Virus record (IMG/VR): IMGVR_UViG_3300020596_000040
Coordinates: 1 to 44,910 of that record
Source: a virus
DNA length: 44,910 nt
Reading direction: 5' to 3' (one strand)
The notes beneath the pieces are model-generated. The model made no database searches, was not told where the DNA came from, and was given only the letters and a program-made list of their open reading frames with translations. Each line of letters opens with the position of its first letter. Positions within the stretch are counted from its first letter, which is position 1. Position numbers and translations under genes: made by a program. Below, one piece after another: positions 31,201-38,421 of the stretch.

Positions 31201-31764
31201 ATGCCGGTCACAACGGAAGATCTGAAAAACGGCGTGCGGGCTGATAACGGACGCGTGGCAAGTCCACTCCTGGACGTGGCAAGCCTACGGCGCGGCGTTT
31301 CTGACCTGCGGGCTGATAACGGACGCGTGGCACGCCCACGCCGACGCCCTGGTATGATTGACGGCGCGCTGGTTGAGCGTCTCCTTATTCTGTTGATCCA
31401 TATCGCCGCCTGGGGGTTGATCGTCTTGTCTATTCTTGGCACGTTCTACGGTTCGCGCGGGTTGGCTGCGCCAATTCTGCAGCCTTGGCAGATCACGCTG
31501 GCGATTGTTGCGCAGCCGTGGGTGTTCGTCGGCACGGTCGTGCTGCAGGTGATTTTGTCCGTGGTGCAATGGGGCGCACGGCAGATGGCACGGCGGGTGT
31601 TGCTCTGGTGGTTGCTCTACTTTGGCGCGCTGGCCCTTTCGGCCTGGTGGAACTGGCAAGCCTACGGCGCGGCGCTCCTGGCCATGCACACGCCATGGCT
31701 ACTGGCAATTGGTGTTATTATTATCGGAGATATGATTCCCGAGTTGGCATTGGTCGTTGACTAA
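31201..31764 (+). CDS. multi-helix membrane protein with duplicated N-terminus
   Basis: 187 aa, AGGAGG eight bases before the ATG. Residues 1-50 are made of two copies of a (V/L)RADNGRVA segment from a 26-bp DNA repeat. The native protein probably begins at Met52 (MIDGALVERLLILLIHIAAW). Four hydrophobic helices follow and a C-terminal acidic end. Small integral membrane protein; role unknown. Confidence 0.6.
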   Translation: MPVTTEDLKNGVRADNGRVASPLLDVASLRRGVSDLRADNGRVARPRRRPGMIDGALVERLLILLIHIAAWGLIVLSILGTFYGSRGLAAPILQPWQITLAIVAQPWVFVGTVVLQVILSVVQWGARQMARRVLLWWLLYFGALALSAWWNWQAYGAALLAMHTPWLLAIGVIIIGDMIPELALVVD

Positions 31765-31779
31765 ACGAAGGAGGCGGAC

Positions 31780-32292
31780 ATGGAACCAGGCGCACTGCTC
31801 TTTGTGACCTTCGTGGCCATTGGCGGATTTGGGCTGCTCTGGTTCCGTATTCAAGAGGTACGCGGCAAAGCGCCACTGTGGCCGGATCTGTGGAGCGATC
31901 ATTCTGTCAAGCAGGAGCAGTTCCCTGCACCACAATCAAACACAGTTCCGACGCAGTCTGACGCGGTAGACCGGCCTATAGACCGGCCAGAACCAAACGG
32001 TTCCGAACCACCTGCAACCAGTTCGGAACCAATCAAAGCAGGCGAGTGGGTCTACATAACCAAAGACGATCTGATCAGAAGCTTGGCACTGGTCATCCTG
32101 ACTGATGACAATAATCGTCAGCTCAGTCAAGAGATCATCAGCAGAGCGGCGGGTGTCTCGAAAGAAAACACCGCTGCGATTATCCATGAGATGCGCGGCA
32201 CGCAACCAACGAGCGCTTCGCCCGTACGTCCATTTCCGGAACTGACCAGTCAAGGACGAAAGGTGTCCAGTAGTTTACGCACGAAGGCGTAG
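31780..32292 (+). CDS. membrane-anchored protein with C-terminal winged-helix-like domain
   Basis: 170 aa, with AAGGAGG before the ATG. One N-terminal transmembrane helix (LLFVTFVAIGGFGLLWF), a Pro/Ser/Glu linker (about 45-85), then a HTH-like domain (YITKDDLIRSLALVIL, ELSQEIISRAAGVSKENTAAIIHEM reads as helix-turn-helix). A membrane-tethered DNA-binding or sensor protein is possible. Confidence 0.55.
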   Translation: MEPGALLFVTFVAIGGFGLLWFRIQEVRGKAPLWPDLWSDHSVKQEQFPAPQSNTVPTQSDAVDRPIDRPEPNGSEPPATSSEPIKAGEWVYITKDDLIRSLALVILTDDNNRQLSQEIISRAAGVSKENTAAIIHEMRGTQPTSASPVRPFPELTSQGRKVSSSLRTKA

Positions 32293-32321
32293 ACGAGCGC
32301 AAAATCCACCCAGGCGCTTTT

Positions 32322-32343
32322 CGCCCCGGACGAAGCCGGGGCG
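32322..32343 (+). terminator. hairpin between the membrane gene block and the first Ala-rich block
   Basis: 8-bp stem CGCCCCGG/CCGGGGCG with a 6-base loop, followed by a short mixed TTGTGCT. Probably ends the first part of the rightward transcript before the promoter at 32389. Confidence 0.45.
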
Positions 32344-32388
32344 TTGTGCTGTCTGCGAAAACTGGTGGCAAACTGGGCAGATTGGGGC

Positions 32389-32416
32389 TTGACACACCAG
32401 ATATATCTGGTATAAT
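32389..32416 (+). promoter_or_regulatory. promoter with 16-bp palindromic operator, copy 1
   Basis: TTGACA (32389-32394), 16 bases, TATAAT (32411-32416). The spacer and first -10 base form the perfect palindrome ACCAGATATATCTGGT (32396-32411). A dimeric repressor seated here would block polymerase. Copy 2 is at 34488. Confidence 0.88.
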
Positions 32417-32456
32417 ACGAGTAAGAAGCAAGATACAGACAGAAAGGCACCACCCA

Positions 32457-32711
32457 ATGACCTACACCTTCCGCATCGACCGCAACACATTTGCCAAGGG
32501 CGTGGCGAATGCGAAGAAGTTCGGTGGCGTCTACGACGCCACCAGGAAGACCTGGACAATCACGCTGAATCGGTTCAAGACACCGGGCAATCTGGTTGAC
32601 CAGCCAGCCCTGTACGGGTTGCAACTCGTGACCGCAACGGCTGTTGCGGTCAACAAGCACGATCATAACTGCGCCGCCCGCCTCGGCGGCGCGTGCGAAT
32701 GCGAGGGCTAG
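32457..32711 (+). CDS. 84-aa protein, first gene after operator-promoter 1
   Basis: MTYTFRIDRNTFAKGVANAKKFGG then YDATRKTWTITL gives an alpha/beta fold with the look of a small single-domain protein. The tail has HDHNC and CEC, possible metal ligands. Not recognised. GAAAGG precedes the start. Confidence 0.55.
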   Translation: MTYTFRIDRNTFAKGVANAKKFGGVYDATRKTWTITLNRFKTPGNLVDQPALYGLQLVTATAVAVNKHDHNCAARLGGACECEG

Positions 32712-32774
32712 CCCTGGCGACATACATCTTCACGTAGCGACAAAGGCCGCGGATGCGGCAGCGAGGACACGACC

Positions 32775-33122
32775 ATGACAAAGACCATGACAACCGCGGC
32801 GCGGGCGGCGCGGGCGACGGCGACATTCGCAGCCGACACGTTATACGCCGAGAGGGCCGCGATCCTCCTCGTCGCGGCGAAAGCAAGATACGACTCGGCG
32901 CGGGCGGCGAAAGCGGAAGCGGACGCCGCGTACGACTCGGCGCGGGAGGCGTACGCGAAAGCGGACGCACGCCACGCAGTCGAGATAGCGGGCTACGAGG
33001 AGGACTCGGCGCGGGAGGCGTACATGGAGGCCCGCGTCGCAGTTGACCAAACTGCGGATGCGGTCCTCGCGGCGTCTGCGGCGAAGGCCGCCGCCGCTGC
33101 GGCAGCGAGGACACGACCATGA
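32775..33122 (+). CDS. Ala-rich helical protein A1
   Basis: 115 aa, about 40 percent alanine with regular Arg/Glu/Asp/Tyr. Units such as KARYDSARAAKAEADAAYDSAREAYAKADA predict one continuous helix or coiled coil. The start MTKTMTTAARAARATA is shared with 34555-34830. ATGA-coupled to the next gene. The role is unknown; such proteins could be structural rods, nucleic-acid-binding, or DNA-mimicking. Confidence 0.5.
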   Translation: MTKTMTTAARAARATATFAADTLYAERAAILLVAAKARYDSARAAKAEADAAYDSAREAYAKADARHAVEIAGYEEDSAREAYMEARVAVDQTADAVLAASAAKAAAAAAARTRP

Positions 33123-33445
33123 TGACCATAACCACACGAACCGCCGCCGCCGCGTTGGCGGTGGCGAAGGCCACAACCGCGGCGGCAAACCGCGCAGCGG
33201 AGGCGCGATACCGCGCAGCGGAGGAGGCCGCGCTCACGCGGGAGGCCGCGTATGCGGCGTTGGCGAAGGCGGATGCAGCGGAGGCGCGATACCGCGCCGC
33301 ATACGCGGCAGAGGCGAAAGCGGACGCGGACGCAGACGCCGCGAAGGCCGCGTATGCGTCCGCGTATGCGGCGAAGGCGAAGGCGAAGGCCGCTGCGAAT
33401 GTCGCAGCGGCGAAGGCGGCTGCGGCCAGGAAGGACAGAGCATGA
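33119..33445 (+). CDS. Ala-rich helical protein A2
   Basis: 108 aa of the same composition, with tandem units AAEARYRAAEEAALTREAA and AAEARYRAAYAAEAKADAD. A more basic C-terminus (AAKAAAARKDRA). The 24-bp repeat 33099-33122 supplies its ribosome site and start, as at 32755-32778 for A1. ATGA-coupled on both sides. Confidence 0.5.
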   Translation: MMTITTRTAAAALAVAKATTAAANRAAEARYRAAEEAALTREAAYAALAKADAAEARYRAAYAAEAKADADADAAKAAYASAYAAKAKAKAAANVAAAKAAAARKDRA

Positions 33446-33708
33446 CGACCAGGGTGGCGGCGGCGGCGGTGGCGCGGGCGCGGGCGGCGTATGCGGAAGC
33501 GTCGGAGGACTCCGAGTCGGATGCCGCCGCGATTGCATACGCCGCCGCGATTGCGGCGGCGGATGCCGCGGAGGCGGAGTGGGAGGAGGTGGAGTCCGCG
33601 TGGGATGCGGCGGACTCCGCAGATGCGGCCAGGAAGGCCGCGTATGCGAAGTCAAAACTACCGCAGCGTATGCGGCGAAGGGGAGGGAAGCATGTACACC
33701 ATTCCTGA
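33442..33708 (+). CDS. Ala-rich helical protein A3
   Basis: 88 aa. It begins TTRVAAAAVARARAAYAEA, then the acidic SEDSESDAAA (also in 33692-34165), AEAEWEEVESAWDAADSA, and a basic tail. The 3' end overlaps the next start by 17 bases. Same family as A1 and A2 by composition. Confidence 0.48.
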   Translation: MTTRVAAAAVARARAAYAEASEDSESDAAAIAYAAAIAAADAAEAEWEEVESAWDAADSADAARKAAYAKSKLPQRMRRRGGKHVHHS

Positions 33709-34165
33709 CCCCGTGCTGGCAAAGATCGCCCGCCAGCACCCGCAATTAGTTGTGCTGATTGCTGATCTTCGCCAGGCGACCGAAGACGAAACGGTTGCGC
33801 AGCTGGAGCGCACGATCAGCTCAAGCGCGCTTGCGGGGAATACGGGCAAACTGAGCGGGATGGAGGTTTGGAACCTGGCGCAATGCGCCGCTGGGGGACC
33901 GTACCGTGGCGGCTGGTGGACGACCACCCGGGCCGCCATCGAGAGTGGCTACGACGCGAGCCACCTGGCGCGCCTGATCCGTGCGGGCAGCTTGCGCGCG
34001 GTGAAGCGCGGCAAGACGTGGTATGTCGCGCGAGCGGAGCTCGCGTCGTATGCGGCGGCGGCGTCGGTGGCGGATGCGGTGGCGCGGGCGGCGGATGCGG
34101 CAGCGTCGGAGGACTCCGAGTCGGATGCCGCTGCGGCTGCCGCATCCGCCGCCGAACGGACGTAA
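33692..34165 (+). CDS. HTH protein with Ala-rich tail
   Basis: 157 aa from the ATG at 33692 with GGGAGG upstream. Residues about 80-120 (SGYDASHLARLIRAGSLRAVKRGKTWYVARAEL) are a clear excisionase/MerR-like HTH_17 domain. The preceding part is helical. The tail from about 122 (SVADAVARAADAAASEDSESDAAAA) is Ala-rich and shares DNA with A3. It could be the regulator acting on the palindromic operators, or an excisionase; this is inference. Confidence 0.65.
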   Translation: MYTIPDPVLAKIARQHPQLVVLIADLRQATEDETVAQLERTISSSALAGNTGKLSGMEVWNLAQCAAGGPYRGGWWTTTRAAIESGYDASHLARLIRAGSLRAVKRGKTWYVARAELASYAAAASVADAVARAADAAASEDSESDAAAAAASAAERT

Positions 34166-34213
34166 CGAGCCCAGCTCGATCCCAGCGCGCCGTCAAAAAA
34201 CGAAAGCGAGCCA

Positions 34214-34429
34214 ATGAAACTCACCAAAGCACAGGCGAACATGATCGCGTTCATCGCGCGCTGTGGGGGCGAAGTCCTCATATCCACGCCAGGACTGCAT
34301 GTGGCGACACTTCGCGCGCTCTATGCGCGCGAGCTCATCTCCTTTGGTGGCCTCGAGCCGATCCGTCATCCTGACGGTCGGATGTACATGACCCCGACCG
34401 TCATTGCCCTCAACTACCAGGACAAATAA
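34214..34429 (+). CDS. winged-helix-like 71-aa protein
   Basis: MKLTKAQANMIAFIARCGGEVLIS, then VATLRALYARELISFGG then a beta hairpin (GRMYMTPTVIALN) reads as a small winged helix in which the second helix would contact DNA. Not placed in a family. Followed 58 bases later by operator-promoter 2. Confidence 0.58.
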   Translation: MKLTKAQANMIAFIARCGGEVLISTPGLHVATLRALYARELISFGGLEPIRHPDGRMYMTPTVIALNYQDK

Positions 34430-34487
34430 GGACGTAACGCCCCCAGCTGCCCCCAGCGCGCCGTCAAAACGGGGGGCAGATTGGGGC

Positions 34488-34515
34488 TTGACATACCAGA
34501 TATATCTGGTATAAT
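34488..34515 (+). promoter_or_regulatory. promoter with 16-bp palindromic operator, copy 2
   Basis: TTGACA (34488-34493), 16 bases, TATAAT (34510-34515), palindrome ACCAGATATATCTGGT at 34495-34510. Identical to copy 1 over more than 40 bases apart from one base between TTGACA and the palindrome. Confidence 0.88.
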
Positions 34516-34554
34516 ACTATCAAGAAGCAAGAAAAGAAGAAAGCGAGCCACCCA

Positions 34555-34830
34555 ATGACAAAGACCATGACAAAAACCGCAGCGGCGCGCGCGACGGCGG
34601 AGGCGGCATTCGACGCCGCAATCGCGGCGGAAGCAAGATACGTCGCGGCGAGCGACGCATATGCCGCAGCTGAGGAAGCGGATGATGCGGAGGAGATGAC
34701 ATACGCGGCGGCGTCAGTGGCGTTCGCGGCTGAGGAAGCGGACACATACGCGTTCGCGTATGCGGACGCGCGCGCCGCAGTTGCGGCAGCCGCGCCGCAG
34801 AAGCGGCGGAAGCAAGATACGCGTCTTTGA
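34555..34830 (+). CDS. Ala-rich helical protein A4, paralogue of A1
   Basis: 91 aa. The start MTKTMTKTAAARATAEAAF matches A1. Composition is acidic: EEADDAEEMTYAAAS, EEADTYAFAYADARAAV, ending in a basic tail (PQKRRKQDTRL). First gene of operator-promoter 2, with the same upstream CCACCCAATGAC as the gene after promoter 1. Confidence 0.5.
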   Translation: MTKTMTKTAAARATAEAAFDAAIAAEARYVAASDAYAAAEEADDAEEMTYAAASVAFAAEEADTYAFAYADARAAVAAAAPQKRRKQDTRL

Positions 34831-34933
34831 CGCAGTACTGCGCGTAGAGGCGCTTGACAGCAGCTGACGCCGCCGCGATTGTGCGGCAGCGTCGCACCGA
34901 CAAAGGCCGCAGATGCGGCCAGAAAGGCACCCA

Positions 34934-35374
34934 ATGACAACCGAAACTGCAACCAAATGGACTGCGGAGGCCGCGACCAACAAGACCGCCACGTATGTGG
35001 CGTGGATCATCGCCTGCCGCGGCGGCAACGCCGAGCAGGAGGCCGCGGCCTATGCGGAGGCGTGCGCCGCTGCTGCGGCGTATGAGGCCGTGTCGGAGGC
35101 GCATGCCTCAGACATCGAAGTCATCGTAAAGGCGGCAGAAGCAGTGTACAACACTGCTTGGGACCTGGCGGTGTTGGGCGCGGGGAGCGCGTTTGACGCA
35201 GAAGCGGTGGAAGACGCCGCTTGGTACCTGGCGGTGTCGGGCGAGGGAAGTACGTTATTTGCCGCCTGGGAGGCGGTGGAGGCGGCGCGCGAGGCGCGCG
35301 ATGCGCACTATGCGGCGTATGAGGCACATGCGGGCCGAGTTGGGTATCGCCCAAGCGGCAGCGGACTGGAGTGA
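34934..35374 (+). CDS. Ala-rich helical protein A5
   Basis: 146 aa, AGAAAGG upstream. Less repetitive than A1-A4 and includes Trp and Cys: TAEAATNKTATYVAWIIACRGGNAEQEAAAYAEACAAA, and two copies of a (W)(D/Y)LAV(L/S)G(A/E)G motif in the middle. The ending is basic. The Trp-containing repeats hint at a folded helical bundle. The 103-base gap before it contains small GC hairpins only. Confidence 0.5.
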   Translation: MTTETATKWTAEAATNKTATYVAWIIACRGGNAEQEAAAYAEACAAAAAYEAVSEAHASDIEVIVKAAEAVYNTAWDLAVLGAGSAFDAEAVEDAAWYLAVSGEGSTLFAAWEAVEAAREARDAHYAAYEAHAGRVGYRPSGSGLE

Positions 35375-35537
35375 GCGCGTTCACGCGCTCACTCCGTCTG
35401 CCGCGATTGCGTTGGTCGCGGACGCGGCAGGCGTCCGCGGAACGATACGCGTCTTTGACGGGCACACGCAAGGCGATTTTTATCGCTGGCCTGCCACGGT
35501 CGGCGATCACGACGCTGCCGTGGAGGAAGCGCGGTGA
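35328..35537 (+). CDS. 69-aa protein at the duplication edge
   Basis: Starts inside the 3' end of A5 (GAGG upstream of the ATG) in another frame. MRAELGIAQAAADWSERV then LVADAAGVRGTIRVFDGHTQGDFYRWPATV gives a plausible small alpha/beta protein. The last 14 codons lie in the 229-bp repeat; a degraded copy of its 3' end is at 37017-37089. Confidence 0.5.
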   Translation: MRAELGIAQAAADWSERVHALTPSAAIALVADAAGVRGTIRVFDGHTQGDFYRWPATVGDHDAAVEEAR

Positions 35538-35538
35538 T

Positions 35539-35586
35539 CGCCCCCACGCCCCGGATCTCGTTGCTGAGATCCGGGGCGTGGGGGCG
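35539..35586. terminator. 21-bp perfect hairpin, repeat copy A
   Basis: Arms 35539-35559 and 35566-35586 with a 6-base loop. No T-run on either side. It stands just after the 69-aa gene on the plus strand. Confidence 0.6.
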
Positions 35587-35587
35587 T

Positions 35588-35723
35588 CTACGGGGTCTCC
35601 GTATGGTCGGCGATCACCGCGCTGGCCCAATCGGGCATGGCGTGTGGCCGCGGGCTGTCCAGCGACTCAATTTTGGCAATCACGCGCTTGACGATCTCGC
35701 GATCATCGTGCTTGCGCCTGCCA
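35588..35723 (-). pseudogene. 3' fragment of the membrane gene 37140-37595
   Basis: Encodes the last 45 or so residues of the intact gene (GRRKHDDREIVKRVIAKIES and so on to HTETP) with the same stop, but no related 5' part. A longer frame reads through from unrelated sequence. It arose with the 229-bp duplication. Confidence 0.8.
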
Positions 35724-35773
35724 GCGGATGCGATCCTCGCTGCGGCAGCCGCGCCGCAGAAGCGAGCGATGTG

Positions 35774-35950
35774 ATGCGGGATTTCACGGTCTACATCTGG
35801 CGTCCGCGCCGCGTGGGGGATGCGGACGGCAATCTGAAAAGCACGGTGAAGGGTATCAAAGGCAAGGAGTGCAGACACGGAGATTACCACCAGCCATATT
35901 CTGGAAGCCGTGCCAAGTGTGACAAGCAGACAACAGGAGAGCATGCATGA
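35774..35950 (+). CDS. 58-aa protein coupled to the first pentapeptide gene
   Basis: ATG at 35774; stop overlaps the next ATG (ATGA). MRDFTVYIWRPRRVGDADG then KSTVKGIKGKECRHGDYH is basic with a few Cys/His. Its 3' end carries the ribosome site of the pentapeptide gene. Unknown function. The 50 bases before it come from the Ala-rich gene region. Confidence 0.48.
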   Translation: MRDFTVYIWRPRRVGDADGNLKSTVKGIKGKECRHGDYHQPYSGSRAKCDKQTTGEHA

Positions 35951-36474
35951 GTATCACCATCACTTCATGGAAAGACGGCAGTATTCTTTTTACTGCCGAG
36001 GTTGAAAACCTGTACGGCGCGAACCTGTACGGCGCGAACCTGTACGGCGCGAACCTGGAAGGCGCGAACCTGGAAGGCGCGAACCTGGAAGGCGCGAACC
36101 TGCGTAGCGCGGACCTGGAAGGCGTGAACCTGGAAGGCGCGAACCTGGAAGGCGCGAACCTGTACGGCGCGGACCTGTACGGCGCGAACCTGCGTCGCGC
36201 GAACCTGTACGGCGCGGACCTGTACGGCGCGAACCTGTACGGCGCGAACCTGGAAGGCGCGACAGGTGGAGTTAGCACCATCACTGGACTGACGTGGTTT
36301 GTGTGTATCTACGATGATCGCATGGCGATTGGGTGCCAGAACCACGCGATTGAGGAATGGCGTGTGTTTGATGATGATCGTATTCGCGCAATGGATCCGC
36401 GCGCGCTGAAGTTCTGGGAGTCCTGGAAAGATCCGCTCCTGGTGAGGGCTGATGCACGCAAGTCGAACACGTAA
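35947..36474 (+). CDS. pentapeptide-repeat protein 1
   Basis: 175 aa. N-terminal cap [19 protein letters not shown], then about 18 consecutive pentapeptides A(N/D)LxG of the type [15 protein letters not shown] (residues 21-105). A C-terminal domain follows: [17 protein letters not shown], then [13 protein letters not shown] and [10 protein letters not shown]. Pentapeptides form a right-handed quadrilateral beta-helix that can mimic DNA, as in gyrase-protecting Qnr proteins. Phage versions with this C-terminal domain are known but not understood. It is duplicated immediately downstream. Confidence 0.88.
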   Translation: MSITITSWKDGSILFTAEVENLYGANLYGANLYGANLEGANLEGANLEGANLRSADLEGVNLEGANLEGANLYGADLYGANLRRANLYGADLYGANLYGANLEGATGGVSTITGLTWFVCIYDDRMAIGCQNHAIEEWRVFDDDRIRAMDPRALKFWESWKDPLLVRADARKSNT

Positions 36475-36554
36475 TGCTATTGGCAACGTTGCCACACTCG
36501 CACTTTTGTCGGGGCATGGATAGTGTGACAAGCAGACAACAGGAGAGCATAATC

Positions 36555-37019
36555 ATGAGTATCACCATCACTTCATGGAAAGACGGCAGTATTCTTTTTA
36601 CTGCCGAGGTTGAAAACCTGTACGGCGCGAACCTGTACGGCGCGTACCTGCGTAGCGCGGACCTGTACGGCGCGGACCTGTACGGCGCGAACCTGTACGG
36701 CGCGAACCTGCGTAGCGCGAACCTGGACGGCGCGAACCTGCGTAGCGCGAACCTGGAAGGCGCGAACCTGGAAGGCGCGACAGGTGGAGTTAGCACCATC
36801 ACTGGACTGACGTGGTTTGTGTGTATCTACGATGATCGCATGGCGATTGGGTGCGAGAACCACGCGATTGAGGAATGGCGTGTGTTTGATGATGATCGTA
36901 TTCGCGCAATGGATCCGCGCGCGCTGAAGTTCTGGAAGGTTTGGAAATATAAGCTCATGGTGAGGGCTGAAGAAACCCGCGAGAGCGAGCCAGTTCACCA
37001 GAAGGTCAGTACGCGATGA
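36555..37019 (+). CDS. pentapeptide-repeat protein 2 (tandem paralogue)
   Basis: 154 aa. Same cap and C-terminal domain as protein 1, almost unchanged, but about 12 pentapeptides and a different final 20 residues ([19 protein letters not shown]). Shares about 28 bp upstream including AGGAGA. The copies differ mainly by gain or loss of 15-bp units. Confidence 0.88.
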   Translation: MSITITSWKDGSILFTAEVENLYGANLYGAYLRSADLYGADLYGANLYGANLRSANLDGANLRSANLEGANLEGATGGVSTITGLTWFVCIYDDRMAIGCENHAIEEWRVFDDDRIRAMDPRALKFWKVWKYKLMVRAEETRESEPVHQKVSTR

Positions 37020-37089
37020 ACGATACGCGTCTTTGACGGCGGGCAACACGGTCGGCGCTCACGACGCTGCCGTGGAGGAAGCGCGGTGA
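37017..37089 (+). pseudogene. degraded 3' end of the 69-aa gene
   Basis: The sequence ACGATACGCGTCTTTGACGG, then CGGTCGGCG...GTGGAGGAAGCGCGGTGA repeats the end of 35328-35537 with a deletion in the middle and no start region. It marks the second copy of the duplicated segment. Confidence 0.6.
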
Positions 37090-37094
37090 TCGCC

Positions 37095-37130
37095 CACACG
37101 CCCCGGATCTCGTTGCTGAGATCCGGGGCG
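37095..37130. terminator. 15-bp hairpin between convergent units, repeat copy B
   Basis: Arms 37095-37109/37116-37130, loop of six. It lies 10 bases after the stop of the minus-strand membrane gene and about 75 bases after the last plus-strand gene, the right place for a two-way terminator although without T-runs. Confidence 0.6.
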
Positions 37131-37139
37131 TGGCTGCGT

Positions 37140-37595
37140 CTACGGGGTCTCCGTATGGTCGGCGATCACCGCGCTGGCCCAATCGGGCATGGCGTGTGGC
37201 CGCGGGCTGTCCAGCGACTCAATTTTGGCAATCACGCGCTTGACGATCTCGCGATCATCGTGCTTGCGCCTGCCATAGGAGTTGCCATCCGGCAGCAGCA
37301 CCGCCGCACGCGCAAGCTCTGAAGCGGTCATGCCAAGCGGATCTTTGAGCAGTGACTCGTCCGATGTGCGCATGAGGCGCGGCGTGAGCACGTCGGGATC
37401 GATCCCACGCGGACGCCGCGTGTTGGTCACCAGCAGCATCCCCAACGCTGCCAGAAACACGCCGATCTGCACGACGACGGCCAGGAGCAGCCAGGTGATG
37501 TCCACCAGGTGCGCCACGAAAAAGAGCAGCACGCCGAGACTCAGCAGCCAGGCGAATCCAAGGACAACGGTGGTGCGCAGCACTGATGGATGCAT
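37140..37595 (-). CDS. two-helix membrane protein, last gene of the leftward unit
   Basis: 151 aa from the ATG at 37595 with GGAGGAG upstream. Two transmembrane helices (VLGFAWLLSLGVLLFFVAHL and ITWLLLAVVVQIGVFLAALGMLLV), then a charged cytoplasmic part with DPLGMTASELARAAVLL and IVKRVIAKIES. Its last third is duplicated at 35588-35723. Could be a holin or superinfection factor; not assignable. Confidence 0.6.
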   Translation of the reverse strand: MHPSVLRTTVVLGFAWLLSLGVLLFFVAHLVDITWLLLAVVVQIGVFLAALGMLLVTNTRRPRGIDPDVLTPRLMRTSDESLLKDPLGMTASELARAAVLLPDGNSYGRRKHDDREIVKRVIAKIESLDSPRPHAMPDWASAVIADHTETP

Positions 37596-37597
37596 GA

Positions 37598-37915
37598 TCA
37601 CTCCTCCGGCGCCGCAACCAGCGGCATCCAACATGCGAAGCGCGGCACGACGATTCTCGCCACCTCCACGCCTGCGTCAACCAGCACAATCGTCCGTCCG
37701 GCCGGGGCGTAGTTGGCGTCGCCACCCGGGCCAATCCGGTAGGTGCGCACGTTGCAACTCTCCGGCAACAACGTATCGAGCCGTCCATTGCCGACGAGAT
37801 ACAGGCAGCCAGGGGCCGATACGGCAATGTGGAGCGTCGTCACGTGCCACGTTGCGGCGAGGGGCGGAGTCGCCAGCACAGACAGCCACCAGACGACGAG
37901 CAGCAGGTGGTGCAT
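37598..37915 (-). CDS. secreted or membrane-anchored small protein
   Basis: 105 aa from the ATG at 37915 (TAATG overlap). A signal-like N-terminus (HHLLLVVWWLSVLATPPLAA) with a possible cleavage after ALA or LAA, then a beta-rich domain with three cysteines. It follows the tail fibre gene; exported phage proteins at this position may act in lysis or exclusion. Unknown. Confidence 0.55.
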   Translation of the reverse strand: MHHLLLVVWWLSVLATPPLAATWHVTTLHIAVSAPGCLYLVGNGRLDTLLPESCNVRTYRIGPGGDANYAPAGRTIVLVDAGVEVARIVVPRFACWMPLVAAPEE

Positions 37916-38421
37916 TACAGTGTCTCGATCCAAAATTCGGGCGTATACGCCCCGGCGGACGTCACATCGAGTGCGACGCCGCTGTCCTGGAAGGGAAACA
38001 CCTCGATATAGTCGCCAGCGGCGAGGTTGTACGCGGTGGCGAGCGAGAGATAGGTGACCGCGCCGCCGGTCAGGGCTTGCGTCGCCTGCAACGCAAGAAA
38101 CGTGCCATTATTGAGTCTGAGCTGCAGATACCTCGCGCCGGTCACATGTGCGGCAAAGGCAATATGTGCGCCGATCAGATAGCGTCCCGCCAGCGGAATA
38201 GTGAGGCGCGAGGTATTGACGCTGGTTGAGTGATAACTTGCATCATCATAGCGCTCGCTATCAAACGTGATCGCCGCGTTCACACCGCTTGCAATGCTGA
38301 TCGCGGTGCTGTTGTAGACCCGCGCGCCGGAGATCGCGCGCACCTCACTGCGTGGCCTGCGTGCAACCGTCTCCAGTGCCGTCAGGCGCAAAAGCACACT
38401 GCTGAATCGATCATCGCTCAT
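37915..38421 (-). CDS. C1q/TNF-like receptor-binding tail protein
   Basis: 168 aa. An N-terminal helix (VLLRLTALETVARR) is followed by a domain from about 30 to 168. That domain has AAITFDSERYDDASYHS, RLTIPLAGRYLIGAHIAFAA, YLQLRLNNGTFLA, YNLAAGDYIEVFPFQDSG and TPEFWIETL, the pattern of C1q-like trimeric heads found on phage fibres. It probably forms a trimer that binds a host surface molecule. ATGA-coupled to the hub gene. Confidence 0.78.
   Translation of the reverse strand: MSDDRFSSVLLRLTALETVARRPRSEVRAISGARVYNSTAISIASGVNAAITFDSERYDDASYHSTSVNTSRLTIPLAGRYLIGAHIAFAAHVTGARYLQLRLNNGTFLALQATQALTGGAVTYLSLATAYNLAAGDYIEVFPFQDSGVALDVTSAGAYTPEFWIETL

Larger units (their letters stand above)
35495..37275. 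repeat. 229-bp direct repeat
   Basis: Copy A 35495-35723 and copy B 37047-37275 are equal in length and nearly identical. Each holds the 3' end of the 69-aa gene, a long hairpin, and the 3' part of the minus-strand membrane gene. They enclose the 58-aa gene and both pentapeptide genes. Confidence 0.93.

Noticed and set aside
33252-33749. Arg-rich plus-strand frame in the Ala-rich region
   Set aside because: It is another frame of the GCG-rich repeats (RRMRRRR). The Ala-rich frames are the ones with ATGA coupling and ribosome sites.
35539-35586. Classical rho-independent terminator
   Set aside because: The stem is excellent but no T-run follows on either strand; listed as a hairpin with terminator role only by position.
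35965-36531. Minus-strand frame with [10 protein letters not shown] repeats opposite the pentapeptide gene
   Set aside because: Pure antisense of the 15-bp pentapeptide units; no start signal, and the plus-strand protein is a known fold.
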